Positions 1 through 11,501 of a stretch of DNA of 64,000 nt are shown one piece after another. Made by a program: the position numbers and the translations under genes. The DNA is from Enterobacter kobei. Its GTDB lineage: Bacteria; Pseudomonadota; Gammaproteobacteria; Enterobacterales; Enterobacteriaceae. Position 1 is the stretch's first letter; each line of letters begins with the position of its first letter. The stretch lies in NCBI RefSeq assembly GCF_001729765.1, contig NZ_CP017181.1, positions 310,001 through 374,000 on the forward strand, read 5' to 3'. Under the pieces are notes generated by a model. It had not been told where the DNA came from. It saw nothing but the letters and a program-made list of their open reading frames with translations, and ran no database searches.

Positions 1-62
1 AGGAAGATACCCGACTGTTACGCGATGATATTCAAACTCTATTCGCGGCAGAGCAACCATGA
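1..62 (+). CDS. C-terminal end of an unidentified upstream gene (partial)
   Basis: A frame open from the left edge ends at TGA 60-62. It encodes about 19 residues ending LFAAEQP. Its stop overlaps the ATG of the next gene in the tetranucleotide ATGA, an arrangement typical of translationally coupled genes. Too little is present to identify the product. If the next gene is an RdcB-type diguanylate cyclase regulator, a diguanylate cyclase would be a natural partner, but that is inference only. Confidence 0.45.
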   Translation, partial: EDTRLLRDDIQTLFAAEQP

Positions 63-934
63 CAACACAGCTACTGGACGGTCCCGGGCGGACGCTGGAG
101 TGTATTCATCCTAAATTTATGGTCGATCTTGTGCAGGGCGTGGACGTTGCACGTCATCCTCATTTGGGGCCGCAGCAGCTGCAGTTTCGTGAGCGCTTGA
201 CTCAGGAGATCATGACGCACACCCGGTTACGACCCTGGGCGATGGCCGGAATGCTGAATGAGAATGCTGCCCTGCGCCTCGGTCTGGCTGAAAAACTCGC
301 CGGGATGCTTGACCCTGGCCATCTTGCGCTGACGCTGATGGCGGATAAATTGAATACACTTCGTCAGCAGGCTCACTTAAGGGCTCAGCCCTCTCCGGGC
401 CTGCTTGAACAGTACGCTGAGCTCTCATCGCATTTTACCCAACGTGCCGTTTATAAAGAAAAGGCGCTAACTCAGCGTGGACTGACCGTCCAGGCGGGTG
501 AGCACAGCGAGCAAATTTTCACTCGCTGGCGAGCCGGTCATTATGATGGCTGGTCGCTGGCCGGGCGTTGTTTCATTGTCCTGGAAGAGTTGCGCTGGGG
601 GGCCTTCGGCGATGCTTGCCGTCTGGCGAAGGACGATGTATCGGCCATGCTCAAGGATAATTTACGCAGTATGGCTGCCAATTATCTTGCTCAGGGTATC
701 AATGCGTCTCCTGCAACGCGCCATTTCTATCATCAGTGGCTGACCACACCCGCTTCGGCGGGTTTAATCGATCATAAAGACATGCTGGGGTGGCTGGGTG
801 ACTGGTGTCAGGCGGATAAACACCCGGTGAGCTGGTCAGTTACGCAAAACTGGCAGACCGTTGCGCTGGGTATGCCGAGGCTGTGTTCGGCAAAACGTCT
901 GGTGGAGGCGATGGTGGAGGAGATTTTTGGTTGA
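59..934 (+). CDS. Conserved protein resembling the RdcB family (diguanylate cyclase regulator)
   Basis: A 291-residue soluble protein with no signal peptide or membrane segment. It is rich in Leu, Ala, His and Trp and looks mostly helical. From memory it resembles proteins annotated 'diguanylate cyclase regulator RdcB family' in Enterobacter and Klebsiella, which would act in the cytoplasm on cyclic-di-GMP synthesis; I see no signature motif that proves this. The ATG overlaps the stop of the gene before it (ATGA) and no good ribosome site precedes it, so it is probably translated by coupling. The stop runs directly into a palindromic repeat that may end the transcript. The coding frame is certain; the product name is a weak family recollection, and 'hypothetical protein' is the safe alternative. 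Confidence 0.55.
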   Translation: MTTQLLDGPGRTLECIHPKFMVDLVQGVDVARHPHLGPQQLQFRERLTQEIMTHTRLRPWAMAGMLNENAALRLGLAEKLAGMLDPGHLALTLMADKLNTLRQQAHLRAQPSPGLLEQYAELSSHFTQRAVYKEKALTQRGLTVQAGEHSEQIFTRWRAGHYDGWSLAGRCFIVLEELRWGAFGDACRLAKDDVSAMLKDNLRSMAANYLAQGINASPATRHFYHQWLTTPASAGLIDHKDMLGWLGDWCQADKHPVSWSVTQNWQTVALGMPRLCSAKRLVEAMVEEIFG

Positions 935-935
935 A

Positions 936-985
936 CCCCTCACCCTCACTCTGGCCCTCTCCCCAGAGGGGAGAGGGGATGGTTT
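936..985. repeat. Palindromic repeat, copy 1 of 3 (CCCTCTCCCC/GGGGAGAGGG)
   Basis: Perfect 10-bp arms CCCTCTCCCC (955-964) and GGGGAGAGGG (968-977) flank a 3-base loop, preceded by a CCTCACCCTCACTCTGG lead. The same arms and a similar lead occur at 12726-12771 (inside dsbD) and 59108-59144 (between rnr and rlmB). It lies between two convergent genes (stop of the RdcB-like gene, stop of kdgT) and could work as a bidirectional hairpin terminator. Confidence 0.8.
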
Positions 986-996
986 GGTGCGGTTTG

Positions 997-1989
997 TTAA
1001 TGTTGAAGCTCTGCTGCCTTCCTTTCTACATCTTTCTCTTGCACGTTTCCGTAGCGTTTCGCGTACAGTGCCGTGATGATCGGCACCAGAATCGCGGTAA
1101 CAATCACGCTGGCAGCCACCAGTGCCGTTGCAGAAGCGGCTACCGGTTCGAAGGCCGGGTTAATCTGAGCAATAATCACCGGGTTTGCGACCGCAGCACC
1201 TGCGGCTGAAGAGGCGGCGACACCCGCCGTGCCGTTTCCGCCGCCAATCACGCGGTCGGCAATAATCAACGGAATACCGGTGATGATGATGACCGCAACC
1301 CCCAGCACAATACCCAGCAGGCCCGTATCAAGGATCACGTTCAGGTTGATGGTGTTGCCCAGCGCAAAACCAAAGAACGGGATGAGTACGGGTGTGGCTT
1401 TGCTGAAGAAATCGCGCAGATCGTGATCCAGATTCCCGAGGGCGAAACCGATCAGGAAGGGCAGGATCGCGCCAACAAAGTGGTGAGGCTCAAAAGAGGC
1501 CAGGCCAGCAGAACCCAGGATCAGCATCGTCATGAGCGGGCCGGACTCCAGAGACATCAGAACAAATGCCCCGGATTCTTCTTTCGTTCCGTACTGGTTC
1601 ATCAGGCTGGCATACAACCCGCCGTTAGTCATATCCATCGCCGAGACAATTGCCAGGACCGATAAACCCGCGAAGAAACCGGTCTGAATTCCATTCTCTG
1701 GAATAAACATCGCGCATATCATGGCGACAACCCAGGCCACCGCTATTTTGGTTATGACCAGCGTGCCGGATTTGCGTAATACGGTGCCTGTTGCACGTAA
1801 ATTAATGGATGCACCGATACAAAAGAACCAGACTGCCAGGATGGGGACGGTACCTGTAATCATCCCTTTTGTGAAACCGCCAAAATAAGCCCCGGTTTCA
1901 GGCGCTAAGGTATTCAGAATAGCACCGAGTACCAGGGGGACCAGCATCATACCACCAGGAATACGTTCTATCGTGGCTTTAATCTTCAT
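997..1989 (-). CDS. kdgT: 2-keto-3-deoxygluconate permease KdgT
   Basis: Proton symporter of the inner membrane that imports 2-keto-3-deoxygluconate, a breakdown product of pectin and hexuronates, for KdgK/Eda metabolism. The 330-residue protein starts [15 protein letters not shown], has about ten hydrophobic segments and the family's Gly/Ala-rich stretch [17 protein letters not shown] near residue 255. The E. coli protein is about 327 residues. I chose the ATG at 1989 because GAGGG lies 6 bases upstream; an in-frame TTG two codons earlier (1995) would sit on top of that ribosome site. It stands alone. A KdgR-like operator lies about 210-230 bases upstream of the start, which fits the family's known repression by KdgR. 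It converges with the RdcB-like gene across the palindromic repeat. Confidence 0.93.
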   Translation of the reverse strand: MKIKATIERIPGGMMLVPLVLGAILNTLAPETGAYFGGFTKGMITGTVPILAVWFFCIGASINLRATGTVLRKSGTLVITKIAVAWVVAMICAMFIPENGIQTGFFAGLSVLAIVSAMDMTNGGLYASLMNQYGTKEESGAFVLMSLESGPLMTMLILGSAGLASFEPHHFVGAILPFLIGFALGNLDHDLRDFFSKATPVLIPFFGFALGNTINLNVILDTGLLGIVLGVAVIIITGIPLIIADRVIGGGNGTAGVAASSAAGAAVANPVIIAQINPAFEPVAASATALVAASVIVTAILVPIITALYAKRYGNVQEKDVERKAAELQH

Positions 1990-2200
1990 ATACAACCCTC
2001 ACAATGTTACCCCTCGTAGCGAGCGGCGGGCGCGAATAAAAAATCAATAAATTCAAAATGATGAAGGGTTTTCTTGATGGCTTGTATTGGATAACCCCGC
2101 AACAAAATTCAGTAAGCGCTCTGGTTTTCTCTTGTCAGAAAACACTCATCGCTATGTTTCGGGAATTATCATGCGATCAATGGAATAATGATTCAATGAA

Positions 2201-2220
2201 AATAAAACAGTGTTTTAGTT
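2201..2220. promoter_or_regulatory. KdgR-like operator upstream of kdgT
   Basis: The core AAAACA-G-TGTTTT (2204-2216) is a perfect palindrome, and outer positions also pair in part. It fits the KdgR consensus (A/T-rich arms around AAACAnTGTTT) known for pectin-catabolism genes, and KdgR repression of kdgT is established in enterics. A weaker CRP-like half site (TCACA, 2228-2232) is adjacent. The rest of the 1990-2420 stretch shows only a 74-codon open frame at 2058-2282 without a convincing ribosome site, and nothing else that I can support. Confidence 0.68.
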
Positions 2221-2426
2221 ATCTGCGTCACATATTGATTGTAAACTTTACGCCGCGTTCTGGCTGGATGGGGTTTATGTAAATCTCTTGTAAAAAAGCG
2301 GCTTTTTATGGCGTGATAAAAAGAAAAGGGGACAACATGAAAATGTTTCTCTGGGATGGGTTGAGAAAGTGCTTATTTGCGGAAATTGACAAAGACTGTC
2401 TTCACTTTACGCAGCATAAATATATG

Positions 2427-2462
2427 TGTGAAGTTGATCACAAATATAAACGCTGGTAGGGT
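2427..2462 (+). promoter_or_regulatory. proP P1 promoter with overlapping CRP site
   Basis: A perfect CRP site TGTGA-N6-TCACA lies at 2427-2442. A promoter overlaps it: -35 TTGATC (2434-2439), 17-base spacer, -10 TAGGGT (2457-2462). This is the layout of E. coli proP P1, which is osmotically induced and repressed by CRP bound over the -35 region. The distance to the proP start (about 180 bases) also fits. Confidence 0.82.
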
Positions 2463-2539
2463 AAAAAGGTCATTAACTGCCCTGGCAGGCGTCAACAGGT
2501 TCGGTTGTATCGACGATAAACGTCAATGTAAGTAAACCT

Positions 2540-2550
2540 GCTACGCTTGA
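2540..2550 (+). promoter_or_regulatory. proP P2 promoter, sigma-S type -10
   Basis: GCTACGCTTGA matches the extended -10 favoured by RpoS (KCTAYRCTTAA). In E. coli, proP P2 lies at the same place and needs RpoS and Fis in late log phase. I did not try to place the Fis sites, whose consensus is too loose to call by eye. Confidence 0.65.
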
Positions 2551-2639
2551 ATAAGGCGATTCGCATGGAGCGGATCCCAAGGTTCACAGCACCCACACTG
2601 GATTGTGAAACAGACAGGGCCGAGTCAACGAGGATAGCT

Positions 2640-4142
2640 ATGCTGAGAAGGAAAAAGATTAAACCCATCACGCTTCGCGACGTCACTATTATTGACGACG
2701 CAAAATTGCGTAAGGCCATCACCGCAGCCTCGCTCGGTAATGCGATGGAATGGTTCGATTTTGGTGTCTATGGCTTTGTGGCCTACGCGTTAGGTAAAGT
2801 GTTTTTCCCAGGGGCTGATCCCAGCCTGCAGATGATTGCCGCACTGGGGACGTTCTCCGTTCCTTTCCTTATTCGCCCGCTGGGTGGTCTGTTCTTCGGT
2901 ATGCTCGGTGATAAATACGGTCGCCAGAAGATCCTTGCCATCACTATTGTCATCATGTCGATAAGTACCTTCTGTATCGGCCTGATTCCGTCCTATGCCA
3001 CGATCGGCATCTGGGCACCGATTCTGCTGCTGCTCTGTAAGATGGCGCAGGGTTTCTCCGTCGGTGGGGAATATACCGGTGCCTCGATCTTCGTCGCGGA
3101 GTATTCCCCGGACCGTAAGCGCGGTTTTATGGGGAGCTGGCTGGACTTCGGCTCGATTGCCGGGTTCGTGATGGGGGCGGGTGTCGTGGTGCTGATTTCA
3201 ACCGTCGTCGGTGAAGAGAACTTCCTCGACTGGGGCTGGCGTATCCCATTCTTCCTCGCGCTGCCGCTGGGAATCATCGGTCTGTATTTGCGTCATGCGC
3301 TGGAAGAGACACCGGCGTTCCAGCAGCACGTTGAGAAACTGGAGCAGGGTGACCGCGAAGGGCTGCAGGATGGTCCGAAGGTGTCGTTCAAAGAGATTGC
3401 CACTAAGCACTGGCGCAGCCTGCTGACCTGTATTGGTCTGGTGATTTCGACCAACGTGACCTACTACATGCTGCTGACCTACATGCCGAGTTATCTGTCG
3501 CATAACCTGCATTACTCGGAAGATCACGGTGTGCTGATTATTATTGCCATCATGGTGGGTATGCTGTTCGTGCAGCCGATTATGGGTCTGCTGAGTGACC
3601 GCTTTGGCCGTCGACCATTCATTATTCTGGGAAGCGTGGCGCTGTTTGCCCTGGCAATCCCGGCCTTTATTCTGATCAACAGTAACGTGCTGGGGCTGAT
3701 TTTTGCGGGTCTGCTGATGCTGGCGGTGATCCTGAACTGCTTCATCGGGGTGATGGCCTCAACGTTGCCTGCGATGTTCCCGACGCATATTCGTTACAGT
3801 GCGCTGGCGGCAGCCTTTAACATCTCGGTACTGATTGCCGGTCTGACCCCGACGCTTGCCGCCTCGCTGGTGGAAAGCACGCAGAATCTGATGATGCCTG
3901 CTTATTACCTGATGGTGATCGCGGTGATTGGCTTGATTACCGGTATTACGATGAAGGAGACGGCGAACCGTCCACTGAAAGGGGCGACGCCTGCGGCATC
4001 GGATATTCAGGAAGCGAAAGAGATCCTGCGTGAGCACTACGATAATGTAGAGCAGAAGATTGAAGACATTGACGCAGAGATTGAAGAACTGCAGAAAAAA
4101 CGCTCCCGACTGGTGGATCAGCATCCACGCATCAACGAGTAA
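2640..4142 (+). CDS. proP: Osmosensory proline/glycine betaine/H+ symporter ProP
   Basis: MFS transporter of the inner membrane that senses rising osmolality and imports proline, glycine betaine, ectoine and similar osmoprotectants with protons. The 500-residue product starts MLRRKKIKPITLRDV and is the same length as E. coli ProP. It has twelve predicted membrane segments, the MFS loop motif GDKYGRQK near residue 90, and a C-terminal heptad-repeat tail (about 465-500, VEQKIEDIDAEIEEL) that forms the regulatory antiparallel coiled coil. An open frame extends 31 codons upstream, but the ATG at 2640 has a GAGG ribosome site and gives the family length. Two promoters (P1, P2) precede it and a strong terminator follows. 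Confidence 0.97.
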   Translation: MLRRKKIKPITLRDVTIIDDAKLRKAITAASLGNAMEWFDFGVYGFVAYALGKVFFPGADPSLQMIAALGTFSVPFLIRPLGGLFFGMLGDKYGRQKILAITIVIMSISTFCIGLIPSYATIGIWAPILLLLCKMAQGFSVGGEYTGASIFVAEYSPDRKRGFMGSWLDFGSIAGFVMGAGVVVLISTVVGEENFLDWGWRIPFFLALPLGIIGLYLRHALEETPAFQQHVEKLEQGDREGLQDGPKVSFKEIATKHWRSLLTCIGLVISTNVTYYMLLTYMPSYLSHNLHYSEDHGVLIIIAIMVGMLFVQPIMGLLSDRFGRRPFIILGSVALFALAIPAFILINSNVLGLIFAGLLMLAVILNCFIGVMASTLPAMFPTHIRYSALAAAFNISVLIAGLTPTLAASLVESTQNLMMPAYYLMVIAVIGLITGITMKETANRPLKGATPAASDIQEAKEILREHYDNVEQKIEDIDAEIEELQKKRSRLVDQHPRINE

Positions 4143-4147
4143 TAAAG

Positions 4148-4175
4148 AAACCCGCCAACGGCGGGTTTTCTTTTA
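4148..4175 (+). terminator. Rho-independent terminator after proP
   Basis: Stem CCCGCC-AAC-GGCGGG (4151-4165) with A-run before and TTTTCTTTT after. The symmetric A and T runs mean it could also end the convergent transport gene on the other strand. Confidence 0.88.
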
Positions 4176-5129
4176 TTAGCATCCGGCAGCGATGTAGTCG
4201 CCATTGGCGCTGATGGGGATGACCGTCAGGAAGAGAACGGTCGCGAACAGGATCAGAACTATCCCGCCGGCTATTTTGACGGCTGGCACCAGCCATCTTA
4301 ACGTGCTATTTCCCCCGAAGCAGGCCACCGTGCGTTCACGGGCATAACGTACCGCCAGCGAGAGCCCCATAATCGAGAGTGCTGTTCCCAGTGACATTGT
4401 CATGACGGCAGCCATCCCCCAGGTGACAATGCCCAGCGCATTTGAAAACATCAGAATCATGATTGCCCCACTGCACGGGCGTGCGCCAATCGCCAGAATC
4501 ACCCCCAGGCGAGTTTTCCAGTCTCCCTGCGTCAGGTCGGCACCCACGCCGTGATGGCCGCAGCCACAGTGTTCATTGTGCTGATGGAGGGGACTGATGG
4601 CTGAGATCGTCATTCTGCGCGGACGCAGGCTCTTTAATGCCTGATAAATGACGAACGCGCCGAATACACCAATCAGCACTGCGCTTATCTTCTCTACATA
4701 CCAGCGGCTGGTACTGATATCCCCTGAGGCGAGGTTAAACCCCACCGCCAGAATAAAGACAAACAGAATGGCGCTCACGCCCTGCATCAGGCTGCCAAGG
4801 AAAGGAACGACCCGGGCAGCCCGCTCGCTTTCCTTATTAGTGGTCAGATAGGTCGTCACAATGAATTTCCCGTGCCCCGGCCCGATGGCGTGCAGCACGC
4901 CATAAAGGAAGGCGCCTGTTAAGAGCCATAGTCCGCCGCTGTACTGGTGGTTATTCAGCTGCAGCAGATACATCACCAGATAACGGTGCAGGGTAATTTG
5001 AGTGGCAAGACACCACTGGATAAAGGCGCTCCAGTGCGTATGCAGGGTAAAACTGGCAAACAGAATAGCCAGCAGCATCACCCCTGCGGTAGGGAGACGC
5101 CAGTCGCGGGCGAGGCGTTGTGTGTTCAT
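4176..5129 (-). CDS. NicO-family nickel/cobalt (or zinc-linked) transporter, RcnA/ZevB-like
   Basis: A 317-residue inner-membrane protein with about six to seven hydrophobic segments. The family signature HAIGPGHGK lies near residues 80-88 and a second motif, GARPCSGAI, near 210. A His/Cys-rich cytoplasmic loop HQHNEHCGCGHH (about 182-193) is shorter than the His loop of E. coli RcnA. The family moves Ni2+ or Co2+; Haemophilus ZevB, of this subfamily, is linked to zinc supply. No rcnR-type repressor or DUF1007 partner is visible nearby, so the metal cannot be read from context. The ATG at 5129 lacks a strong ribosome site. E. coli has no such gene beside proP. Confidence 0.8.
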   Translation of the reverse strand: MNTQRLARDWRLPTAGVMLLAILFASFTLHTHWSAFIQWCLATQITLHRYLVMYLLQLNNHQYSGGLWLLTGAFLYGVLHAIGPGHGKFIVTTYLTTNKESERAARVVPFLGSLMQGVSAILFVFILAVGFNLASGDISTSRWYVEKISAVLIGVFGAFVIYQALKSLRPRRMTISAISPLHQHNEHCGCGHHGVGADLTQGDWKTRLGVILAIGARPCSGAIMILMFSNALGIVTWGMAAVMTMSLGTALSIMGLSLAVRYARERTVACFGGNSTLRWLVPAVKIAGGIVLILFATVLFLTVIPISANGDYIAAGC

Positions 5130-5305
5130 GAGGGAGTGCTCTGCTAGGAAGAATATTTGCCGCTAGTATAGTTGATCTTCTTGTTCAGTTCGCAGGATCG
5201 CATCGGGATCCTGATGATGTTGTGGATAAGTCTGTGTGTAAAAGGGTATAAGGCGGGGTTTTGCTGTGGAATGCAGCAGTCAGTCATTTTTCTGTCATTT
5301 AGCGG

Positions 5306-5333
5306 TTGCGGCCTGCGGAGAACTCCCTATAAT
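5306..5333 (+). promoter_or_regulatory. rRNA operon promoter P1
   Basis: -35 TTGCGG (5306-5311), 16-base spacer, -10 TATAAT (5328-5333), then the GC-rich discriminator GCGCCTCC. A short spacer and GC discriminator are hallmarks of stringently controlled rrn P1 promoters. The T-rich stretch just upstream (about 5285-5300) could serve as an UP element. Confidence 0.88.
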
Positions 5334-5414
5334 GCGCCTCCATCGACACGGCAGATGTGAATCACTTCACAGACAACCCGGTCGGTTGAAGAGAAAAAAT
5401 CCTGAAATAACGGG

Positions 5415-5442
5415 TTGACTCTGAAAGAGGAAAGCGTAATAT
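5415..5442 (+). promoter_or_regulatory. rRNA operon promoter P2
   Basis: -35 TTGACT (5415-5420), 16-base spacer, -10 TAATAT (5437-5442), about 109 bases downstream of P1, as in other enteric rrn operons. Confidence 0.82.
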
Positions 5443-5481
5443 ACGCCACCTCGCAACGGTGAGCGAAAGCCGCGTTGCAAC

Positions 5482-5494
5482 TGCTCTTTAACAA
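5482..5494 (+). promoter_or_regulatory. rrn leader boxA antitermination site
   Basis: TGCTCTTTAACAA is the classical boxA bound by NusB-S10 for rRNA antitermination. A second boxA-like TGCTCTTTAAAAA lies in the 16S-23S spacer at 7255-7267. Confidence 0.88.
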
Positions 5495-5625
5495 TTTATC
5501 AGACAATCTGTGTGGGCACTCAAAGTGACATGGATTCTTAACGTCGCAAGACGAAAAATGAATACCAAGTCTCTGAGTGAACATACGTAATTCATTACGA
5601 AGTTTAATTCACGAGCATCAAACTT

Positions 5626-7165
<1,540 letters not shown>

Positions 7166-7373
7166 CCTTAAAGAACCTGCCTTTGCAGTGCTCACACAGA
7201 TTGTCTGATGAATGATGAACTTCTGAATGTACTTTTGAGTGCATTAAGAAGTTTTGCTCTTTAAAAATCTGGATCAAGCTGAAAATTGAAACGACACACA
7301 TGTTATGTGTGTTCGAGTCTCTCAAATTTTCGCAAACCGATGATGAATCGAAAGAAACATCTTCGGGTTGTGA
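7166..7373 (+). other. 16S-23S internal transcribed spacer without tRNA genes
   Basis: A 208-base spacer. It has the conserved start (GCTCACACAGATTGTCTGATGA) and end (boxA, CTGGATCAAGCTGAAAATTGAAAC, then the 23S leader), but only about 50 bases stand where enteric operons normally carry tRNA-Glu or tRNA-Ile plus tRNA-Ala. No acceptor stem, T-loop GTTCGA or CCA end is present there. The flanking processing stems look intact. Confidence 0.88.
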
Positions 7374-10278
<2,905 letters not shown>

Positions 10279-10339
10279 ACAACGCCGAAGCTGTTTTGGC
10301 GGTGAGAGACGATTTTCAGCTGATACAGATTACAGAATT

Positions 10340-10459
10340 TGCCTGGCGGCTTTAGCGCGGTGGTCCCACCTGACCCCATGCCGAACTCAGAAGTGAAACG
10401 CCGTAGCGCCGATGGTAGTGTGGGGTCTCCCCATGTGAGAGTAGGGAACTGCCAGGCAT
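10340..10459 (+). rRNA. rrf: 5S ribosomal RNA
   Basis: 120 bases from TGCCTGGCGGC to GCCAGGCAT, with complementary ends and the conserved CCGAACTCAGAAGTGAAACG loop. No distal tRNA follows before the terminator. Confidence 0.98.
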
Positions 10460-10470
10460 CAAATAGAAGA

Positions 10471-10499
10471 ACCCCGTACCGTAAGGTGCGGGGTTTTTT
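10471..10499 (+). terminator. rRNA operon terminator
   Basis: Stem CCCCGTACC-GTAA-GGTGCGGGG (10472-10493, one G-T pair) followed by six T; typical T1-like terminator directly after 5S. Confidence 0.93.
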
Positions 10500-10533
10500 G
10501 CTTTGGGTTTTATTCCTCTCCTTGAAATTTTCC

Positions 10534-10567
10534 CGTAGGACGGATAAGGCAAAGCCGCCATCCGGCA
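10534..10567. repeat. REP-type palindrome
   Basis: The segment GGATAAGGC-AAA-GCCGCCATCC resembles the enteric REP (PU) element. It lies between the rrn terminator and the tRNA-Phe terminator. Nothing else is recognisable in 10500-10636. Confidence 0.65.
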
Positions 10568-10638
10568 AAGCAGATTGCACGATCTCACCGGAAAGAGAAG
10601 CAAGAATATAAAAGAAGGGATTTATAAACGCAGAAAAG

Positions 10639-10663
10639 CAAAAACCCAGCCATAGGCTGGGTT
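10639..10663 (-). terminator. Terminator of the tRNA-Phe transcript
   Basis: On the minus strand AACCCAGCC-TAT-GGCTGGGTT is followed by TTTGC, 11 bases after the tRNA CCA end. Confidence 0.87.
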
Positions 10664-10673
10664 CTTTAAATAG

Positions 10674-10749
10674 TGGTGCCCGGACTCGGAATCGAACCAA
10701 GGACACGGGGATTTTCAATCCCCTGCTCTACCGACTGAGCTATCCGGGC
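10674..10749 (-). tRNA. pheU: tRNA-Phe (GAA)
   Basis: 76 bases including encoded CCA. The seven-base acceptor stem GCCCGGA pairs with TCCGGGC, the anticodon loop is TTGAAAA, and the T-loop is GTTCGATTC. Identical in structure to E. coli pheU/pheV. Its neighbour yjdC marks it as the pheU locus. Confidence 0.97.
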
Positions 10750-10759
10750 AACGGAGCGC

Positions 10760-10788
10760 ATTAAACCGCAATCGCGCCTTATCGTCAA
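10760..10788 (-). promoter_or_regulatory. tRNA-Phe promoter
   Basis: On the minus strand: -35 TTGACG (10788-10783), 17-base spacer, -10 TTTAAT (10765-10760), GC-rich discriminator GCGCTCC just before the tRNA, as expected for a stringent tRNA promoter. Confidence 0.78.
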
Positions 10789-10876
10789 CATTATTTCGGG
10801 GAAAGCTGTTCAATTGCTTAACTTTACGGCAATCTGGCGGTTTACGCGCCGAAAAGACCAAATTTCGCTGATTCGC

Positions 10877-11452
10877 TTACGTCAACGCCCCGCCCATACG
10901 ACACTGAGCAAAGCGAAGAATATCTTCCGCCAGGCGGTGCGCCGTATCCACATCGGCCTGGCTACGATTCACCAGCATGCGGCTCAGACAACCCTCCAGT
11001 ACCAGCTCCATTTGCTTAGCGACCATTGCCGGGTCATCCACTTCAAGCGTTGTCAGTAGCTCGTGAGTGAAGTCATGCGCCGCACGCTTTTGCTGATCCG
11101 CCAGCTGATGTATTGGATGCCCGGGATCGGGATAAAATGTACAGGCGGCAATAAACAGGCAGCCCGGATAACGATTGTTACTGACACATTCAGTCAGGGC
11201 GGTGTAGCGAGCCAACAGCTTTTGCTCAGCCGTCAGTTCTTCATTAAGCATCAGCTGTCTGCGCCAGATATCCACCTGCTGGCTAAGGTAGCGCAGCGCA
11301 TCATAAAGCAGGGCCTCTTTATCCGGCCAGAAGCGCGTTAACTCATCCAGAGGGTAATCGATACGGTCGGCTACCATCTCAAGCGTGGTGCTGGCGATCC
11401 CTTGAATCTCAAGTAATTGCAGGGCTTGTCCCAGTACGTCTTCACGTTGCAC
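10877..11452 (-). CDS. yjdC: TetR-type transcriptional regulator YjdC
   Basis: A 191-residue protein, the same length as E. coli YjdC. The N-terminal 50 residues ([17 protein letters not shown] and on) form a TetR-like helix-turn-helix; the C-terminal half is a helical ligand domain with three closely placed Cys ([18 protein letters not shown]) that could sense redox or metal, though this is inference. I chose GTG at 11452 because GGAGGAG lies 6 bases upstream and it gives the family length; an in-frame ATG eight codons upstream (11476) lies before the ribosome site. It is the last gene of cutA-dsbD-yjdC, about 50 bases after dsbD. Confidence 0.9.
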   Translation of the reverse strand: MQREDVLGQALQLLEIQGIASTTLEMVADRIDYPLDELTRFWPDKEALLYDALRYLSQQVDIWRRQLMLNEELTAEQKLLARYTALTECVSNNRYPGCLFIAACTFYPDPGHPIHQLADQQKRAAHDFTHELLTTLEVDDPAMVAKQMELVLEGCLSRMLVNRSQADVDTAHRLAEDILRFAQCRMGGALT

Positions 11453-11501
11453 GGTTATCTCCTCCGCTATTCCCAACGGTATGTCCCGTCTAAAGTGTTG
11501 T

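Noticed and set aside
2058..2282. A 74-codon open frame upstream of kdgT
   Set aside because: No convincing ribosome site, it covers the KdgR-like operator, and the product resembles nothing known to me.
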